From Aestuariibius violaceus (GTDB taxonomy: Bacteria > Pseudomonadota > Alphaproteobacteria > Rhodobacterales > Rhodobacteraceae), in assembly GCF_040779325.2 (NCBI RefSeq), contig NZ_JBFONT020000002.1, forward strand, positions 744,001 through 808,000: 64,000 nucleotides of DNA. Reading direction: 5' to 3'. Below, in pieces: positions 61,313 to 64,000 of this stretch. The notes under the pieces were generated by a model that saw only the letters and a program-made list of their open reading frames with translations, made no database searches and was not told the DNA's origin. A program made the translations under genes and the position numbers. Position 1 is the first letter of the stretch. The number at the start of each line of letters is the position of its first letter.

Positions 61313-62413
61313 TCAGATCCAGAATTTGTCTTTGACGACGGCCTCGCGCTGGCCGTCCTGCGTTTCAACGGTCAGCCTGGTGTCCGGTTTCCAGTGGGTC
61401 ATGCGGACCATACCGATGGCGACGCCGGTGCCGAAATCGGGCGATGTCGCCGCCGAGGTCACCTGACCCACACGCTCGTCGTCCGCCACAAGGGGCCAGA
61501 TGCGGTCGCAGGGCGGAAGGGGCCCCATGATTTCGAGCGGGCGCACCTGCCGCACCGGCCCGTCCTTCGCGACCCTCAAAAGCGCATCGCGTCCGACACA
61601 GCCGATCGCCGTCTGGGTCGAGCAGAACCGGCCAAGGCCGCATTCATGCGGTGTATTCTCGCGCGTCATGTCGTTGCCGTAGCTGAGAAGCCCGCCTTCG
61701 ATCCGCTCGATCAGGTTGGGGCACCCTGCCCTGACCTCCAGATCCCTGCCCGCCTCAAACAACGCGTTCCAGAGCGGCATCCCAAGGTCGGAGCCATTCA
61801 GATAGATCTCGAACCCGCCCTGTTTGGAGTAGCCCGACCGGGCCACCACCATCGACCGCCCTTCGAAATCAAACATGCCGAACCGAAAGAACCTGAGGTC
61901 CCGTACACTGTCGCCGAAAACCCGCGCCATCAGGTCGTCGGCCTTCGGGCCTTGCACGGCGAGCGGAGAAATATCGGGCTCGTCGATCAGAACATCCAGC
62001 CGGTAGCCGTAGGCGATCCCCTTGATCCAGAACAGCAAATCGCTGTCGGCGATCGACACCCAATAGCGGTCGTCGGCCAGCATCAGACCGACGGGATCGT
62101 TCAGCATCCCGCCGGTTTCGTCCACCATCGGCAGGTAGTAGCACATGCCGGGCAGCATCCCGCGCAGATCGCGGGGCGTGAGCATCTGCATCAGCTTACC
62201 CGCGTCGGGCCCGCGCAACTCCACCTGACGTTCGACGGCGACATCCCAGACCTGCACGGCGGACTTGAGGTGGCGGTAATCCTCTTCGGCGCTTTCGAAA
62301 ACGGTGGGAAGGAGCATGTGGTTGTAGACAGTAAAGGCTTTGACGCCAGCCGCCTCGACACCGTCGGAGAACGGCGTGCGCCGCAACCGGCGCGAGGGAG
62401 AGAGGAGCGCCAT
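61313..62413 (-). CDS. dmdA: DMSP demethylase DmdA
   Basis: A 366-residue tetrahydrofolate-dependent demethylase of the glycine-cleavage T-protein fold. It moves a methyl group from dimethylsulfoniopropionate to THF, giving methylmercaptopropionate. It shows KAFTVYNHMLLPTVF, the folate-site QGPKADDLMARVFG and ENTPHECGLGRFCS. Placement immediately before acuI supports DmdA over a generic aminomethyltransferase. It indicates life among DMSP-producing algae. Confidence 0.9.
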   Translation of the reverse strand: MALLSPSRRLRRTPFSDGVEAAGVKAFTVYNHMLLPTVFESAEEDYRHLKSAVQVWDVAVERQVELRGPDAGKLMQMLTPRDLRGMLPGMCYYLPMVDETGGMLNDPVGLMLADDRYWVSIADSDLLFWIKGIAYGYRLDVLIDEPDISPLAVQGPKADDLMARVFGDSVRDLRFFRFGMFDFEGRSMVVARSGYSKQGGFEIYLNGSDLGMPLWNALFEAGRDLEVRAGCPNLIERIEGGLLSYGNDMTRENTPHECGLGRFCSTQTAIGCVGRDALLRVAKDGPVRQVRPLEIMGPLPPCDRIWPLVADDERVGQVTSAATSPDFGTGVAIGMVRMTHWKPDTRLTVETQDGQREAVVKDKFWI

Positions 62414-62415
62414 GG

Positions 62416-62922
62416 TCAGTCGCCGTCAGGCGTGAAGGGCACGTCGGTGACATAGCCTTCTGCCCCGGCTGCGGTCAGCATCGCGTGGATCTGACCCCGA
62501 TGGTGGGTCTGATGATTGAAAAGCTGAACAACGCAAAGAGCTTTGGTACGCGTGATCTCACGCCCGACCGAGCCGGAATACCACGTCAGATCCCCCTCGA
62601 GATCGTGATCCGATAGCTTTGCTGCCCATCCTGTAATGCGCTGATCCATCGCTTCCCGTGCCGGGCGCCAGTCTGACAGGTGCTCGGTCAGGCGTGGGCT
62701 GTCCGCAATGCTGCCGGAGGGGCGCTCGCCACCGTCAAATCGGGCAACCCAGACACCATCGGCCCACAGCAAATGATTGATCGTCGCAAAGATCGACCCA
62801 AAGAACGCTCCGCGGTCCCGGCCCAGCTCTCCCGGTGGCAGATCCTCAAGAGCGTCGATCAAGCTCTTGTTCTGCCACGCATTGTAGGCCGCCATCGTCC
62901 GGCAATATTCCGCCCCGATCAC
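62416..62922 (-). CDS. DinB-family protein
   Basis: A 168-residue four-helix protein of the DinB/YfiT superfamily. The metal-ligand histidines are in FATINHLLWAD and in LFNHQTHHRGQIHAML. Members include thiol S-transferases (bacillithiol, mycothiol) and enzymes of unknown role. The start overlaps the DUF1326 gene by ATGA and the stop is 2 bp before dmdA, so it is co-transcribed with the DMSP genes. A glutathione-linked or detoxification role is only a guess. Confidence 0.88.
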   Translation of the reverse strand: MIGAEYCRTMAAYNAWQNKSLIDALEDLPPGELGRDRGAFFGSIFATINHLLWADGVWVARFDGGERPSGSIADSPRLTEHLSDWRPAREAMDQRITGWAAKLSDHDLEGDLTWYSGSVGREITRTKALCVVQLFNHQTHHRGQIHAMLTAAGAEGYVTDVPFTPDGD

Positions 62923-63626
62923 GGCTTCGGGCCTTGCCAGGAGATCGGGCAGACCTCGGCCGACATACCGCCAAAATCCCAGACCCGGCCATAGTCGCGC
63001 ACCTTTGATTTCAGCCCCTTGGCCGCGAAGATGTCCGGCCCCATCCAGTATTTGGAGTTCGAGATCACCACGGGATGATCCGGGTCCTTTCCGTCGATCA
63101 TCTCGATCTCGCCCTGGATCTTGCGACCGATATAGAGGCCGCGCTTGCGGCCATCGCGGACGATTTCAACCTTCTCGCGCTCGGCCCCGATGATCTCGGA
63201 AACGAGCATGGTGAAAAGGCCCGTCGTGCCCCCTGCGGCGCCCGAGAAGATCTTGAGGAGGCCGTTATAGGCTTTCTGGCTGGCGCGTTCGTCCACATAG
63301 GCCGCGACGCGCCAGTTCCCCTCGGCCATGCGGCCAGGGATATCGACCAGAAGACCGACATTCAGACCGGCGAGGCTTTCCCCCTCGAAATGGCCGTCAT
63401 CGATGGCGATGGCCATCCAGGCGTGGCAGTGCCCTTCGGTCGGAGGGTGCGCACCCAGCGAGACGACACAAGGGCAGAAGATGGTGCAGGAGCAGTTGAG
63501 GAACAGCTCTCCCTCGATCTTCCAGTCGGTCGGCTGCAGCTTCCGGCGCTTGGGATTGTCCATCCGCTGGTCGATCCGCTGACTGATCGGCAGACGGTCG
63601 GCCGGTTTCGTCTTTGTCTTGGCCAT
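62919..63626 (-). CDS. DUF1326-domain protein
   Basis: A 235-residue protein with the DUF1326 signature WKIEGELFLNCSCTIFCPCV near 45-65, where cysteines suggest metal or thiol chemistry, followed by a long beta-rich body. No signal peptide is visible. The function is unknown. DUF1326 and DUF2182 genes are often paired, as here. ATG at 63626 is preferred over a 10-residue longer form since AGGGCAAG stands just upstream. Confidence 0.85.
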   Translation of the reverse strand: MAKTKTKPADRLPISQRIDQRMDNPKRRKLQPTDWKIEGELFLNCSCTIFCPCVVSLGAHPPTEGHCHAWMAIAIDDGHFEGESLAGLNVGLLVDIPGRMAEGNWRVAAYVDERASQKAYNGLLKIFSGAAGGTTGLFTMLVSEIIGAEREKVEIVRDGRKRGLYIGRKIQGEIEMIDGKDPDHPVVISNSKYWMGPDIFAAKGLKSKVRDYGRVWDFGGMSAEVCPISWQGPKP

Positions 63627-63636
63627 CTTGCCCTCC

Positions 63637-64000
63637 CTAGACCAACGCGACGGCAACGCCGCCAGCGATAAGCGCCGCGCCGAGCGGCCTGAGTATCCTG
63701 TGCCCGATTTCGGGCAGTTTTTCGAGCACCATGAAGAACGTTGCGAGGCCCATCCAAAGAAAGCTCATCACCCCGCCAACGAACCCCAGCACCATGAAAG
63801 CCCAGCAGCAGCCCGCGCAGAATGCGCCGAGGGCGAGGCCCATCCGGAAGCCGCCCACTCCGCCAGGGCGCCAATGGCCGAGGAAGTAGATCGTCGGCGC
63901 ATGGCAGACGCCATGGCAGATCTCCTTCGCACGGGTGAACTGAAAGAGGCCTCCAGCGATGAGCAACGCAGCCGCAAACCAGCGCGCGGTCGCACCGCCA
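63637..64000 (-). CDS. DUF2182-family membrane protein (5' end beyond the window)
   Basis: The reading frame stays open to the right edge, so the N-terminus is missing. About 121 residues are present, with hydrophobic helices and the DUF2182 motif FCAGCCWAFMVLGFVGGVMS followed by WMGLATFFMVLEKL, plus an upstream HAPTIYFLGHWR. The paired cysteines and histidines led to the label predicted metal-binding membrane protein. It is the first visible gene of the run DUF2182-DUF1326-DinB-dmdA-acuI, which may extend past the window. Confidence 0.85.
   Translation of the reverse strand, partial: GGATARWFAAALLIAGGLFQFTRAKEICHGVCHAPTIYFLGHWRPGGVGGFRMGLALGAFCAGCCWAFMVLGFVGGVMSFLWMGLATFFMVLEKLPEIGHRILRPLGAALIAGGVAVALV

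Overview
The window is a G+C-rich stretch of chromosome that looks like a marine member of the Rhodobacterales (Alphaproteobacteria). Four things point there: a full Paracoccus/Rhodobacter-style sox cluster, a trgA-trgB-cysK tellurite locus of the kind known from Rhodobacter sphaeroides, bchE-bchJ for anaerobic bacteriochlorophyll synthesis, and an adjacent dmdA-acuI pair for DMSP metabolism. I see no insertion sequence, phage gene, CRISPR array or integration scar. The species cannot be named from this window alone.

Positions 1-29,700 form a low-oxygen island. It opens with a partial MlaE-type permease and a FixK/FNR-type regulator. Next come a VIT protein with a P2-type cation ATPase, a phasin and PHA synthase with an ABC/HlyD exporter, a zinc alcohol dehydrogenase, the haem-PAS oxygen sensor FixL with FixJ, a small zinc-finger protein with Hsp20, a GGDEF-EAL protein, a GerW/DUF2953 gene set, a BMP-type ABC importer, and an operon for an acetyl-CoA synthetase, a fused pyruvate dehydrogenase E1, an E2 and an acyl carrier protein. 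Five perfect TTGA-N6-TCAA boxes and one with a single mismatch lie in its promoter gaps, about 50-95 bp before start codons. The simplest reading is a FixL-FixJ-FixK cascade that switches on carbon storage, acetyl-CoA supply, chaperone and transport genes when oxygen falls.

Positions 29,700-47,450 handle reduced sulfur. A persulfide dioxygenase gene diverges from an SqrR/BigR-type repressor, rhodanese and SulP transporter. After a Tat-exported metallo-hydrolase comes the sox cluster: soxVWXYZABCD, a DUF302 gene, an unlisted 56-residue secreted peptide, then soxE and soxF on the minus strand, with soxS, soxR and soxT on the plus strand. Candidate repressor sites lie in the S-V and W-X gaps.

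Positions 47,450-50,050 hold bchE and bchJ behind a promoter with both an FNR box and a PpsR/CrtJ palindrome, followed by tRNA-Ser(GGA). Positions 50,195-64,000 hold a second Tat-exported metallo-hydrolase, an alaX/mechanosensitive channel/cysK/trgB/trgA operon, a stress group (cfa, quinone reductase-like flavoprotein, photolyase), and a minus-strand run of DUF2182, DUF1326, DinB, dmdA and acuI. Together the genes fit a bacterium that moves between oxic and anoxic water, oxidises thiosulfate or sulfide, stores PHA and uses DMSP.
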